A program made the position numbers and the translations under genes. The notes under the pieces are model-generated. The model searched no databases and had not been told where the DNA came from. It saw only the letters and a list, made by a program, of their open reading frames with translations. Below, piece by piece: positions 36,129-45,120 of a DNA stretch of 64,000 bases; the first letter of the stretch is position 1; the number at the start of each line of letters is the position of its first letter. The stretch comes from Mesorhizobium sp. (lineage in GTDB: Bacteria; Pseudomonadota; Alphaproteobacteria; Rhizobiales; Rhizobiaceae): NCBI GenBank assembly GCA_004017275.1, contig SAKE01000001.1, positions 620,001 to 684,000 on the forward strand. The letters are read 5' to 3'.

Positions 36129-37334
36129 TCAAAGTAGCGTCAACTGCACCTGATCTTTCCCGGCGGCAACGAACTGATCGGTCCGCAGCGTGCGCCGTTC
36201 GGCATTGAGACCGAGCCGCTTGGCGGTGATCTCGAAGCGCCGGCCGATCTGCCAGGCATAGGGACCCGCGCCCTTCATGCGCTTGCCCCATTCCGAATCG
36301 TAGTCCTTGCCATCACGCATCGACCGGATCAGCGACATCACATGGCGGTAGCGGTCGGGATAATGACGCAGCAGCCAGTCCTTGAAGATCGGGCTGACCT
36401 CCAGCGGCAGGCGCAGCACGACATAACCCGCCTCGCGCGCGCCGGCGGCGCGTGCCGAATCGAGGATGCGTTCCATCTCCTGGTCGGTCAGGCCGGGGAT
36501 GATCGGCGCGACCATGACCGAAGCCGGAATGCCGGCATCCGAAAGCTGCCGGATAGCCTCCAGCCGCTTGGTCGGTGTCGACGCGCGCGGCTCCATGGTG
36601 CGCGCCAGCATACGGTCGAGCGTCGTCACCGACAGCGCCACCTTGGCGAGCCCGCGTTCGGCCATGCGCGACAGGATATCGATGTCGCGCGTCACCAGAG
36701 CGGATTTTGTGACGATGCCGACTGGATGGCCGCGCGCTTCCAGCACTTCGAGGATTTCGCGCATGATCCGGTATTGCTTCTCGATCGGCTGGTAGGGGTC
36801 GGTATTGGTGCCGATGGCGATGGTTCGTGGCTGGTAGCTGTCCTTCGAAAGCTCCTTGTCGAGCAAGCGCGCCGCATCCGGCTTGGCGAACAGCTTCGAT
36901 TCGAAATCCAGACCCGGCGACAGGCCCATGAACGAGTGCGTGGGCCGGGCAAAGCAATAGACACAGCCATGCTCGCAGCCGCGATAGGGGTTGATCGAAC
37001 GGTCGAAGGAAATGTCGGGCGATTCGTTGCGGGTGATGATGGTGCGCGGCTTCTCGACCTGCACTTCGGTCTTGAAGGGCGGCAGCTCCTCTAGCGAATT
37101 CCAGCCATCGTCGAACACGTGCCGGCTGACCGGCTCGAACCGGCCGGACGGATTGATGCCCGCCGACCTGCCACGGTTGCGGTCCGGACGGACACGCACG
37201 CCGCTCTGTTCGATCATCGCATTGGCCATCTCGGCCCTTCCTGCTCCGAAAGCCGCAATATCGGCGCGCACGATCTGTTCCATCTTCGCCCGCTCCCAGG
37301 GACTGTCCATGTTGTGTCGAATCGCTCTGTTCAT
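36129..37334 (-). CDS. PA0069 family radical SAM protein
   Basis: A 401-residue radical S-adenosylmethionine protein related to spore photoproduct lyase. The iron-sulfur cluster cysteines are C120, C124 and C127 in RGCEHGCVYCFARP. The N-terminus resembles the PA0069/Rv2578c group. ATG 37334 has AGGA eight bases upstream and keeps the gene clear of the LexA box, which ends 26 nt before it. The reaction of the group is unknown; the box suggests a role after DNA damage. Confidence 0.9.
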   Translation of the reverse strand: MNRAIRHNMDSPWERAKMEQIVRADIAAFGAGRAEMANAMIEQSGVRVRPDRNRGRSAGINPSGRFEPVSRHVFDDGWNSLEELPPFKTEVQVEKPRTIITRNESPDISFDRSINPYRGCEHGCVYCFARPTHSFMGLSPGLDFESKLFAKPDAARLLDKELSKDSYQPRTIAIGTNTDPYQPIEKQYRIMREILEVLEARGHPVGIVTKSALVTRDIDILSRMAERGLAKVALSVTTLDRMLARTMEPRASTPTKRLEAIRQLSDAGIPASVMVAPIIPGLTDQEMERILDSARAAGAREAGYVVLRLPLEVSPIFKDWLLRHYPDRYRHVMSLIRSMRDGKDYDSEWGKRMKGAGPYAWQIGRRFEITAKRLGLNAERRTLRTDQFVAAGKDQVQLTLL

Positions 37335-37359
37335 GAAACTATTCCTATTTTGTTTATGA

Positions 37360-37374
37360 GAACAAAGCAAGAAC
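37360..37374. promoter_or_regulatory. LexA (SOS) box upstream of the radical SAM gene
   Basis: GAACAAAGCAAGAAC, read on the minus strand as GTTCTTGCTTTGTTC, fits GTTC-N7-GTTC exactly. It lies between the divergent radical SAM gene and the glycosyltransferase-like gene, so it could affect both, but is closest to the former. Confidence 0.78.
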
Positions 37375-37433
37375 TTTCTATGGTGCGCTGCGATAACTGG
37401 CGCTGTGCCGCGCTTTCCGCTATTCGGCTAAGA

Positions 37434-37955
37434 ATGCTCAGCGTTCTCATCGAAACCCGCAATGACGAGGAGGGCCTTGCCCGCACGCTTGCCTCGCTGA
37501 TTGGCGGCGCGGTCGAGGGCGTGGTGCGTGAAGTCATCGTCTGCGACACAGGCTCCACCGACCAGACCCATCGTGTGGCCGAGCATGCCGGCTGTCAGTA
37601 TGCGACGGGCGGTGTCGCTGCCGGCATCCGCCAGGCCAAGGGTGACTGGCTACTGCTCTTGGAACCAGGCGCGCGGCTGATGGAGGGCTGGATCGATGAG
37701 GTTGTTGCACACACTGCCAAGCAAACCATGGCAGCGCGGTTTTCGCGGGCGCGTGGCAGCCGTATGCCGTTCCTGGCCCGCGTTTTTTCACGAAACCGCG
37801 CCTTGGCCGACGGATTGCTGATCAGCAAGCGCCAGGCAGCGGCCTCGGCGAAGAGTGCCGGCAGTGCCGAGGCCATCGCCCGCGGCCTCGCGACGAAGCG
37901 GCTCGACGCCGAGATCTGGATGGCGCCGGCCAGGCAGGAACGCTCTCCGAAGTGA
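37434..37955 (+). CDS. glycosyltransferase family 2-like protein
   Basis: A 173-residue protein starting MLSVLIETRNDEEGLARTLASL, the typical GT-A N-terminus, with CDTGSTDQT in place of the usual D-x-S-x-D nucleotide-sugar region and GDWLLLLEPGARL. At 173 residues it is short for a full glycosyltransferase and lacks a clear C-terminal acceptor domain. An upstream ATG at 37380 would add 18 residues. The substrate is unknown. Confidence 0.75.
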   Translation: MLSVLIETRNDEEGLARTLASLIGGAVEGVVREVIVCDTGSTDQTHRVAEHAGCQYATGGVAAGIRQAKGDWLLLLEPGARLMEGWIDEVVAHTAKQTMAARFSRARGSRMPFLARVFSRNRALADGLLISKRQAAASAKSAGSAEAIARGLATKRLDAEIWMAPARQERSPK

Positions 37956-38102
37956 TTTTTTGCAGCTGCTCTGTCCATTGTGCATTGCACAAAATCTGAC
38001 ACGGGGTTAGCTTCCGGTTTACGCGGGTAAATTGGGTTTGGGTCATGCCGAGTGGTGAGCACCGATGCGGCATCGGTGACGCTCTCATAGCCCGAGGACC
38101 CG

Positions 38103-39077
38103 ATGAAGCTTTCAACTCCCGACAAATCCGGTACGGCCAGTCTCGAGGCCATTGCGCGCAACGGCAGCCTGCTGCGGCGCATAGCAGTGCGCATTCCGAC
38201 TTATCTGACGGACCTGCGCGAGAACCCTGCCTGGCTGCCGATGTTCGTGCTGGCGCGCACAATGGCTGGACGCCGCATGCATTGGCTGGGCGCAAAACGC
38301 GCCCGCCCATCCGCCAACGCGGGGGATACGATGTTTGCCGGCATCGAACGCAAGGCGGTGGTCGAAGCGCTGCGCTCGGACGGGCTGTTTTCGGGCCTGG
38401 TTTTGCCGCCCGCGATCCATGAAGAGATCGCTGACTTCGCCGGGCGCACGCCTTGCTTCGGCAATTTCGACCGCCGTCTCGAATTCATGCCGGGGGAACA
38501 TGCCGAGGCCGAGAAGCGCTATGGCCGCTCGCTGCTCAGCGGGCATTTTTTCGAGCGCATCCTCGACTGCCCGGCGGCTCTCGCCATCCAGCGCGATCCG
38601 CTGCTTCTGGATGTTGCCGCGCACTATCTCGGCGGTCAGGCGAAACTGATCACGACGCGCGTTTGGTGGAGTTTTCCCACGGGTGCCGCTTCGGATGCCG
38701 ACAAGAACCTTGCTTCGCTCGGCAAGTATCATTTCGACCTCGACGACTGGCGCATGCTGAAATTCTTCTTCTACCTCAAGCCGGTCGATGCCGACACCGG
38801 CCCGCATGTCTACGTCAGGGGCAGTCACAAGCGCCGCAGCCTCAAGCATCAGCTTACCCTTCTGGTCGGCCATCCCGCGCAACAGGTTCTGGATGTCTAT
38901 GGCGAGCAGAGCCCGGTGACATTGACCGGCGAGGCCGGTCTCGGCTTCGTCGAGGACCCCTTTGGCTTCCACATGGGAACCGTGCCGGCGCGCACGCCGC
39001 GGCTGATGATGGAAGTCGGCTTCGGCGTATCGCCGCCGTCGCGCCGACGGTTTCACGGCGAGCCGGTCATCCGCTGA
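38103..39077 (+). CDS. phytanoyl-CoA dioxygenase (PhyH)-like protein
   Basis: A 324-residue protein with the double-stranded beta-helix fold of Fe(II)/2-oxoglutarate oxygenases. Metal ligands are probably H210 and D212 in KYHFDLDDW, with H290 in GFHMGT as the distal histidine; GPHVYVRGSHKRR matches the PhyH core. The first 100 residues have no recognised domain. Substrate unknown. Confidence 0.8.
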   Translation: MKLSTPDKSGTASLEAIARNGSLLRRIAVRIPTYLTDLRENPAWLPMFVLARTMAGRRMHWLGAKRARPSANAGDTMFAGIERKAVVEALRSDGLFSGLVLPPAIHEEIADFAGRTPCFGNFDRRLEFMPGEHAEAEKRYGRSLLSGHFFERILDCPAALAIQRDPLLLDVAAHYLGGQAKLITTRVWWSFPTGAASDADKNLASLGKYHFDLDDWRMLKFFFYLKPVDADTGPHVYVRGSHKRRSLKHQLTLLVGHPAQQVLDVYGEQSPVTLTGEAGLGFVEDPFGFHMGTVPARTPRLMMEVGFGVSPPSRRRFHGEPVIR

Positions 39078-39192
39078 AAGCGAGCTATCCGAAGCTCATT
39101 TCGACAAGCATCCAGTGTGTGCGCCTGGCTTGGCGCTGCGCCCTGTTTTCGGCGGGAAACCGCGGTGCGAAACCGGTGTCTTGCCTCGATTT

Positions 39193-39747
39193 TTATGGAG
39201 CCGATTTGCCGCGCCGCAGATGCTCGTCCAGGCGCGGCATGATCTCGACGAAGTTGCACGGCATGTGCCGGTAGTCGAGCTGTGCCTTCAGGATGCCGTC
39301 CCACGCGTCCTTGCAGGCGCCCGGCGAGCCCGGCAGCACGAAGACGAAGGTGGCGTTGACGACGCCGCCGGTTGCCCGGCTCTGGATCGTCGAAGTGCCG
39401 ATCTTGTCGTAGGAGATGCGGTGGAACACTTCCGAAAAGCCATCCATGCGCTTTTCGAAGATCGGCTCTAGCGCTTCCGGCGTCACGTCGCGGCCGGTTA
39501 AGCCGGTGCCGCCGGTGGTGATGACGACATCGATCGCCGCATCCTTCGACCAGCCGAGCACTTTGTCGCGGATTTTCTCGCGGTCGTCGGTGACGATATC
39601 GCGGGCCGCCAGGATGTGGCCGGTTTCCGTGATGCGGTCGGCCAGTGTTTGGCCGGATTTGTCGTCGGCGAGGCTGCGTGTGTCTGAAACGGTCAGCACC
39701 GCGATGCGCACGGGAATGAAGGAACGGCTCTCGTCAATCCTGGCCAT
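39193..39747 (-). CDS. moaB: molybdenum cofactor biosynthesis protein B
   Basis: A 184-residue MoCF-fold protein that binds molybdopterin, with VVITTGGTGLTGRDVTPEAL at about 80-99 and the family end region LPGSPGACKDAWDGIL. Start ATG 39747; overlaps the ispE end by 14 nt, so the two are cotranscribed. Confidence 0.93.
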   Translation of the reverse strand: MARIDESRSFIPVRIAVLTVSDTRSLADDKSGQTLADRITETGHILAARDIVTDDREKIRDKVLGWSKDAAIDVVITTGGTGLTGRDVTPEALEPIFEKRMDGFSEVFHRISYDKIGTSTIQSRATGGVVNATFVFVLPGSPGACKDAWDGILKAQLDYRHMPCNFVEIMPRLDEHLRRGKSAP

Positions 39748-40633
39748 CTGCGCCCTCCGATGCGATGCTGCGCGTCGCCGCGACGAACCAGTCGGGTTGG
39801 CGGCCGCGGATTTCGGCGGCCGCGCGCTTGGCGACATTGCCTGTTTCGAACAAGCCGAAACATGTCGCGCCGGATCCGGACATCCGTGAAAAACCCGATC
39901 CAGCCTTGTTCAGCCAGGAAAGCGCCCTGCCAATCGCAGGCTGCATCGTCAGCGCTGCCGGCTCGAGATCGTTGCGAGTGATCTCCAGCCAGTTGCGCAG
40001 GCTGTGAAAATCGATGCTGCGCGGCAGCGGCGGCAATGCTGCGTTGTCGCGGTGGGCAAGCGCTGCGAAGACCTCCGCCGTCGAGACCGGCGTGCCTGGA
40101 TTGACCAGCACCAGCCCCAGTGCCGAAAAATCCGGCACCACCGACAGTTCGTCGCCGATGCCGCGCGCGACCAGCGGCCTGGCCGCCAGGCACATCGGCA
40201 CATCGGCGCCAAGCGAGAGGCCGATCCGCGCCAGCTCGGTGCCATCGATGCCCAGGGTCCATGTCTCCACCAGCCCGCGCAGCACGGTTGCCGCGTCGCT
40301 CGAACCGCCGCCGACGCCGGAGGCAACCGGCAGGTTCTTTTCGAGCCGGATCGCAACCGGCGGTGTTCTCTGGTGCCCGACCGCCTGTCGCAAAGCATCG
40401 CGCGCCCTAAGCACGAGATTGCTGGCGTCGACAGGAACGGCCAGTGCGTAGCGGCCGGACACGGTAAACTCGTCGCTTTCGGCGAGCGCGATCTCGACCC
40501 TGTCGCCAAAGCGCGTGAACACCGCCAGGCTTTCGATCAAATGATACCCGTCAGGGCGCCTGCCGGTGACATGCAGCGCAAGATTAATCTTGGCGTACGC
40601 AGGCCAAGTGCGCACACCGAAAGCGGTGTCCAC
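39734..40633 (-). CDS. ispE: 4-diphosphocytidyl-2-C-methyl-D-erythritol kinase
   Basis: A GHMP kinase of the non-mevalonate isoprenoid pathway. AYAKINLALHVTGRRPDGYH starts the conserved part, and PVASGVGGGSSDAATVLRGL is the ATP loop; MSGSGATCFGLF lies near the end. The start is uncertain: GTG 40633 gives 299 residues and GTG 40615 gives 293; neither has a strong ribosome site. The frame is open further upstream but that part runs through the next small gene. Confidence 0.93.
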   Translation of the reverse strand: MDTAFGVRTWPAYAKINLALHVTGRRPDGYHLIESLAVFTRFGDRVEIALAESDEFTVSGRYALAVPVDASNLVLRARDALRQAVGHQRTPPVAIRLEKNLPVASGVGGGSSDAATVLRGLVETWTLGIDGTELARIGLSLGADVPMCLAARPLVARGIGDELSVVPDFSALGLVLVNPGTPVSTAEVFAALAHRDNAALPPLPRSIDFHSLRNWLEITRNDLEPAALTMQPAIGRALSWLNKAGSGFSRMSGSGATCFGLFETGNVAKRAAAEIRGRQPDWFVAATRSIASEGADGQD

Positions 40634-40659
40634 TGCGTTTGATGTAAGCGAAATGATGC

Positions 40660-40845
40660 TCAGTCCTTGGCCAGCCGGTACTCGCCGGTCTTCGGATCCT
40701 TGACCAGCGTACCCATCGTGCCGTTGGCCGCCTGCTTTTCGGTGCGCCGCACCTTGGCGGTCACGCGCTCGGCTTCGCGGATGAAGGTGCGGTAGCCGAA
40801 ATAGGCGGCGACGCCAACGACGGTGAAGAAAATGATCTGCGGCAT
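40660..40845 (-). CDS. small single-helix membrane protein
   Basis: A 61-residue protein: one N-terminal helix (IIFFTVVGVAAYFGYRTFI), then a basic segment and TLVKDPKTGEYRLAKD. The pattern DPKTGEYR recurs in short rhizobial membrane proteins beside ispE. It is 26 nt upstream of ispE on the same strand. Function unknown. Confidence 0.75.
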   Translation of the reverse strand: MPQIIFFTVVGVAAYFGYRTFIREAERVTAKVRRTEKQAANGTMGTLVKDPKTGEYRLAKD

Positions 40846-40933
40846 GCCAAAACTCCTCCCACGCTGGGCCGGCGAAGGCGGCCGGTAGGGCCGGTTGATG
40901 CATATCGCTCAAAAGTAGATCCGGAAACGACAT

Positions 40934-40957
40934 GCATGAGACTTCAAACTCTCATGC
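40934..40957. other. short perfect inverted repeat
   Basis: GCATGAGA-N8-TCTCATGC lies 21 nt past the sppA stop and 88 nt before the small membrane-protein gene. It could be a weak terminator or an operator; there is no T-run. Confidence 0.4.
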
Positions 40958-40977
40958 TAGACGGTTTCGCCGGGTTT

Positions 40978-41841
40978 TCAAAGCCCGAACCGGGACCACA
41001 ACGCGCGCTCTTCCGCCGCATCGATCACGCCGCTGGCCGCAGCCGCGGCGATATCGGGAACTGAGAAGCCCTTGCTCGAACCGAACAGGCCGAAGCGGCC
41101 GAGGAAACCACGCGGCGCCGTGATCAGCCTGAGCTGGGTTTTTTCCCCGAAACGGGTCTTCAGCACCGTGCGCATGTCGCCGAGCGCATCGACCAGGCCG
41201 AGCTCAAGGCCCTTGATGCCTGTCCAGAACAGGCCGGTGAACAGATCGGGATCGTCTTTCAGTTTCGTGCCGCGCCGCTCCTTGACGAGGTCGATGAAGG
41301 TTGCGTGCACTTCGAGCTGCAGCGCCTTCAGGCGTTCGACGTCTTCCTTCTTTTCGGGCTTGAACGGATCGAGCACCGCCTTGTTCTGGCCAGCGGTGTG
41401 GACACGGCGCTCGACGCCGATCTTCTTCATCAATTCCGGGAAGCCAAACGAGGCCGACACCACGCCGATCGAACCGACGATGGAGGACGGATCGGCAAAG
41501 ATCTCGTCGCCGGCGACCGCGATCATGTAGCCGCCCGATGCTGCGACGTCTTCGACGAAGACCAGCACCTTTTTGTTCTTTTCGCTCGCCAGGTCACGGA
41601 TACGCTTGAAGATCAGCCGCGACTGCACCGGCGAGCCGCCAGGCGAATTGATCGAAATGGCGACCGCCGGCGCATCGTAGGAAAACGCCTTCTCGATGAG
41701 GCCGGCGGTGGAGGCCAGCGACAGGCTCGGCCGGAACGGGCCGCCGCCGGCCATGATCGTGCCATGCAGCCGAATGACCGGAATGGTGACGACGGTGGAG
41801 CGCCAGGATTTCGGCAGCAGGCGGTTGATAAGGCGTTTCAC
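40978..41841 (-). CDS. sppA: S49 family serine protease (SppA-like)
   Basis: A 287-residue protease of the SppA/SohB type. SINSPGGSPVQSRLIFKRI and VEDVAASGGYMIAVAGDEIFADPSSIVGSIGV carry the catalytic serine (ASGGY) and following lysine-region. The start is GTG 41841, with GGAGA eight bases upstream; ATG 41874 is possible. Short-form SppA proteins degrade signal peptides or membrane proteins. Confidence 0.9.
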   Translation of the reverse strand: MKRLINRLLPKSWRSTVVTIPVIRLHGTIMAGGGPFRPSLSLASTAGLIEKAFSYDAPAVAISINSPGGSPVQSRLIFKRIRDLASEKNKKVLVFVEDVAASGGYMIAVAGDEIFADPSSIVGSIGVVSASFGFPELMKKIGVERRVHTAGQNKAVLDPFKPEKKEDVERLKALQLEVHATFIDLVKERRGTKLKDDPDLFTGLFWTGIKGLELGLVDALGDMRTVLKTRFGEKTQLRLITAPRGFLGRFGLFGSSKGFSVPDIAAAAASGVIDAAEERALWSRFGL

Positions 41842-41918
41842 GGGCGCGGTCTCCGGTCGATGGGTTGCAGGCATGTAGGCATTTCCCGGCCAACGGCAAT
41901 GTGGGGGCCAAGAATAGC

Positions 41919-42719
41919 TCAATCCCCGAACAGCGAGGCGAGGCCGTTGGTGATCATTTCGCTGCGCTCATCAGGGCCATCGCCCGATTGCGCGTGCAAC
42001 ATCAGCGGAGGGCGTATGGCAAGCTTTCCCCGCGCCCCGAGCGCCGCCCTGACGACGATGCGGATCGCCGCTGCGTCGGGGCGAGGGTGGACCGCAAGTA
42101 TCTCGGCATCCCCGAACCGGCCGGTGATCGCATCCAGAATGGCGCCGAGCTGTTCGGGCCGCGCGATCACGGCCAGCCCGCCGCGCGGCCTGACCACCGC
42201 CGCCGCGCTGCGAATCCAGCTCTCGAACAGCCCGTCCTCCATGACATGCGCCTCCTTTCGCAGGCGATCGGGTGTGGCGCGGTCACGTGCGGCGTTGAAA
42301 GGCGGGTTCATGATGACGAAGTCGAAGTCGTTGTCGGCAAGGCCGGCGGCCGCCCGTGCCCGGCCCGATACGGTGACGTCAGCGACGAGCACGGATGCGC
42401 GATCGCTGAGATGCGCATTGCCGGGATGGGCAAGGGTAGCTGCGGCGAAGGCCGCCATTTCGGGAGCGCGTTCGACAAGCACCGCCTCGGCGGCCGAACA
42501 GCGCGACAGCACCGCCAGGCCGGCGGCCCCGGCACCGGAGCCGAAATCGGCAAGACGCCCGCCAAAGGAGGATGGCAGGGACGCCGCTAGCATCATCGCA
42601 TCCATGCCGGCGCGATGACCGCCTTGCTTGGGCTGCACAAGCCAGAATCGGCCGCGATGGAAAGCGTCGACCGTATGGGCCAGTGTGTCCGGGACAAGGA
42701 GGGCTGGTGCGGCGGACAT
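41919..42719 (-). CDS. tRNA1(Val) adenine-N6 methyltransferase-like protein (TrmN6)
   Basis: A 266-residue class I methyltransferase: SAM loop DFGSGAGAAGLAVL near residues 58-71 and catalytic NPPF in FVIMNPPFN, the N6-adenine methyltransferase signature. Start ATG 42719 overlaps the DUF2007 stop by one base (TAATG). Close to YfiC/TrmN6, which modifies A37 of valine tRNA. Confidence 0.87.
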   Translation of the reverse strand: MSAAPALLVPDTLAHTVDAFHRGRFWLVQPKQGGHRAGMDAMMLAASLPSSFGGRLADFGSGAGAAGLAVLSRCSAAEAVLVERAPEMAAFAAATLAHPGNAHLSDRASVLVADVTVSGRARAAAGLADNDFDFVIMNPPFNAARDRATPDRLRKEAHVMEDGLFESWIRSAAAVVRPRGGLAVIARPEQLGAILDAITGRFGDAEILAVHPRPDAAAIRIVVRAALGARGKLAIRPPLMLHAQSGDGPDERSEMITNGLASLFGD

Positions 42720-42943
42720 TATTTCCCGCGAATCTCGTTGGCGATGCCCGCATCGGTCAGGATGCGCCGCGCCGCGTCGGCCTTGTCGGCGTCGACCATG
42801 ACTCGCCGCGGCAGGATGCCGAGCGAGCCGTCGAGCACGCTCATGTTCTGGTCGGCGACGAAGCAGCCGATGCCGGCATCGCGCATCAGCGATTCGACAA
42901 AGGAGATGATGACGGCGTCGTTGGTGCGAATGAGCTCTATCAT
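42719..42943 (-). CDS. DUF2007 family protein
   Basis: A 74-residue protein with ELIRTNDAVIISFVESLMRDAGI, the DUF2007 core (putative signal-transducing protein fold). Coupled to the methyltransferase gene. Its position, divergent from ispB and in front of this methyltransferase, is conserved in rhizobia. Function unknown. Confidence 0.88.
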   Translation of the reverse strand: MIELIRTNDAVIISFVESLMRDAGIGCFVADQNMSVLDGSLGILPRRVMVDADKADAARRILTDAGIANEIRGK

Positions 42944-43138
42944 CGGGCGAAACTCTCAGTTTGCAGCGCTGATGTAAACGGGCAGGCGGATTCCGAGCTC
43001 CGTTTGGACGCCGGTTGACATTCTGTCGCCGCCGCCGCGCCAATTCGCCACTTGCCGTGGCCGTGTCCGCCGCCCTAGAGTCCATGCAGGGACTAAGGGT
43101 GCCGTCGCACGCTCTATACCAAGACGGGAGTGATTGTC

Positions 43139-44155
43139 GTGGGTGTCGTTCTCAACATCGAAAACGGGAAGCGGGAGCCCGCCTCCATCAAGGATATGAT
43201 CGATCTGACGGCGGCCGACATGGGTCGCGTCAATGAATTGATCTTGTCCAAGGCCGGCTCCGACGTCGAGATGATCCCCGAAATCGCCAACCATCTGATC
43301 TCGTCCGGCGGCAAGCGGCTGCGGCCGATGCTGACGCTCGCCGCAGCGCAGATGTTCGGCTATGCCGGCGAGGGTCACGTCAAGCTCGCAACCTCAGTCG
43401 AATTCATGCACACGGCGACGCTTCTGCACGACGATGTCGTCGACGAGAGCGGCATGCGGCGCGGCAAGAAGACCGCCCGCATGATCTGGGGCAACCAGGC
43501 GAGCGTGCTGGTCGGCGACTTCCTGCTCGGCCAGGCCTTCCGCATGATGGTCGACGTCGGCTCGCTCGAGGCGCTCGACATCCTGTCGAGTGCGGCTTCG
43601 ATCATCGCCGAGGGCGAGGTGATGCAGCTTGCCGCCGCCAAGAACCTCGAAACCACCGAGGACGAGCATTTCGCCGTCATCAAGGCCAAGACCGCCGCAC
43701 TTTTTTCGGCGGCTGCCGAGGTCGGCCCGGTCATCGCCCAGGCGACCCGCAACGACCGTGCCGCGCTACGCTCCTACGGCATGAATCTCGGCCTTGCTTT
43801 CCAGCTGATCGATGACGCGCTGGACTATGGCGGCACCAGCAAGGATCTTGGCAAGAATGTCGGCGACGATTTCCGCGAGGGCAAGGTGACCTTGCCGGTC
43901 ATCCTCGCCTATCGGCGCGGAACCAAGGCCGAGCGCACTTTCTGGAAGCGCGCCATCGAGGACAATGTCACCGATGACGCCGGCCTGGAGAAGGCGATCG
44001 GCTTGATGACCCGCCACGGCGCCATCGCCGACACGATCGGACGAGCCCGCCATTTTGGCGAGATCGCCCGTGATGCCTTGGCGCCGCTGGAAGCGACGCC
44101 GCAGAAATCGGCGCTGGTCGACGTCATCGATTTCTGCATCAGCCGGGTGAACTGA
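43139..44155 (+). CDS. ispB: polyprenyl diphosphate synthase (octaprenyl/decaprenyl type)
   Basis: A 338-residue trans-prenyltransferase making the side chain of ubiquinone. First aspartate-rich motif DDVVD at residues 98-102, second DDALD at 225-229. GTG 43139 has an ACGGGAG ribosome site eight bases upstream. Ubiquinone synthesis is also represented by ubiA at 58324. Confidence 0.92.
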   Translation: MGVVLNIENGKREPASIKDMIDLTAADMGRVNELILSKAGSDVEMIPEIANHLISSGGKRLRPMLTLAAAQMFGYAGEGHVKLATSVEFMHTATLLHDDVVDESGMRRGKKTARMIWGNQASVLVGDFLLGQAFRMMVDVGSLEALDILSSAASIIAEGEVMQLAAAKNLETTEDEHFAVIKAKTAALFSAAAEVGPVIAQATRNDRAALRSYGMNLGLAFQLIDDALDYGGTSKDLGKNVGDDFREGKVTLPVILAYRRGTKAERTFWKRAIEDNVTDDAGLEKAIGLMTRHGAIADTIGRARHFGEIARDALAPLEATPQKSALVDVIDFCISRVN

Positions 44156-44243
44156 GGGTTGGCTTTTCGCGACGTTCCTCCTGCGCTGGGGAGGAAGTTT
44201 GGGAATTCGGTCCCGCCGTCTCGACAAGTCGCCCCGCCGCAAA

Positions 44244-44253
44244 TTATCTATAA
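44244..44253. promoter_or_regulatory. BioR box in front of bioR
   Basis: TTATCTATAA, identical to the box at 45086-45095 and to the known BioR operator (TTATMKATAA). It ends 3 nt before the ATG of bioR, which leaves no room for a ribosome site. Confidence 0.9.
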
Positions 44254-44256
44254 AAC

Positions 44257-44925
44257 ATGGCAAAAGGCACAGACGACACCATCGCGGTGCGCATCAGCAA
44301 GGTGCTGGCGGACCGCATCATCTCCGGCGCGATCGAGCCGGGAGCCAGGCTTCGGCAGGATCATATCGCCGAGGAATTCCAAACCAGCCATGTTCCGGTG
44401 CGCGAAGCGTTCCGGCGTCTCGAGGCGCAAGGCTTGGCCGTTGGTGAACCGCGACGCGGCGTGCGTGTCGCGTCTTTCGATCTCGGCGAGGTCAAGGAAG
44501 TCGCCGAAATGCGGGCGGCGCTCGAAGTGCTGGCGCTGCGTCATTCGGTGCCACACCTGACCTCTAACATTCTCGATCTCGCAGAGGAGGCGACCAAGGC
44601 TGGCGACAAGTCCCGCGATGTCAGGTCGTGGGAGGAAGCCAATCGCGCCTTTCACCGCTTGATCCTGACGCCATGCGGCATGCCGCGCCTGCTCGCCACC
44701 ATCGATGATCTGCATGCGGCAAGTGCTCGTTTCCTGTTCGCGGCATGGCGCTCCGAGTGGGAGACGCGCACCGATCAGGATCACCGCGCGATACTCACCG
44801 CCTTGCGACAGGGAAACACCGAATCGGCAGCGGCAACGCTGGGGCGGCATGTCCAATGGATTGGCCGCAAACCGGTGAGGACGGCTTCAGGGACGACGCG
44901 CGAAGCGTTCGCGATCGTCGGATAG
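44257..44925 (+). CDS. bioR: GntR-family biotin regulator BioR
   Basis: A 222-residue regulator with a GntR winged helix (residues 12-75, HIAEEFQTSHVPVREAFRRLEAQG) and an FCD sensory domain. BioR represses biotin synthesis and uptake genes in alphaproteobacteria through TTATMKATAA boxes; two exact boxes flank this gene and bioY, which makes the assignment firm. No Shine-Dalgarno sequence precedes ATG 44257, so the mRNA may be leaderless. Confidence 0.92.
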   Translation: MAKGTDDTIAVRISKVLADRIISGAIEPGARLRQDHIAEEFQTSHVPVREAFRRLEAQGLAVGEPRRGVRVASFDLGEVKEVAEMRAALEVLALRHSVPHLTSNILDLAEEATKAGDKSRDVRSWEEANRAFHRLILTPCGMPRLLATIDDLHAASARFLFAAWRSEWETRTDQDHRAILTALRQGNTESAAATLGRHVQWIGRKPVRTASGTTREAFAIVG

Positions 44926-44952
44926 AAGCAATTCCAGGAAAAGTTTGAAACA

Positions 44953-44992
44953 GTTTCCCGAGAAAGGTGCATGGCGCTTTCCCTTGGGAAAC
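44953..44992. other. hairpin between bioR and bioY
   Basis: GTTTCCC...GGGAAAC with inner GAAAG...CTTTC forms an imperfect stem-loop 28 nt after bioR. It lacks a T-run; it may be the bioR transcript end or a processing site. Confidence 0.45.
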
Positions 44993-45085
44993 GCGGAAAA
45001 CAAAAGGTGCTGGACGGCCTCCGCTAAAGCCAAGGCTTGCTATCTCGCAGAAATTGTGGATTCGATAATAGATCGAAAAAAGAAA

Positions 45086-45095
45086 TTATCTATAA
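45086..45095. promoter_or_regulatory. BioR box in front of bioY
   Basis: TTATCTATAA, 25 nt before the bioY ATG. A second dyad, TTCGAT-N5-ATCGAA, lies just upstream at 45061-45077. Confidence 0.9.
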
Positions 45096-45120
45096 TTTGC
45101 AATCGATCGAAGGAATCCCA

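Noticed and set aside
40664..40933. N-terminal extension of the ispE frame.
   Set aside because: It overlaps the small membrane protein gene in another frame and lacks kinase-family sequence.
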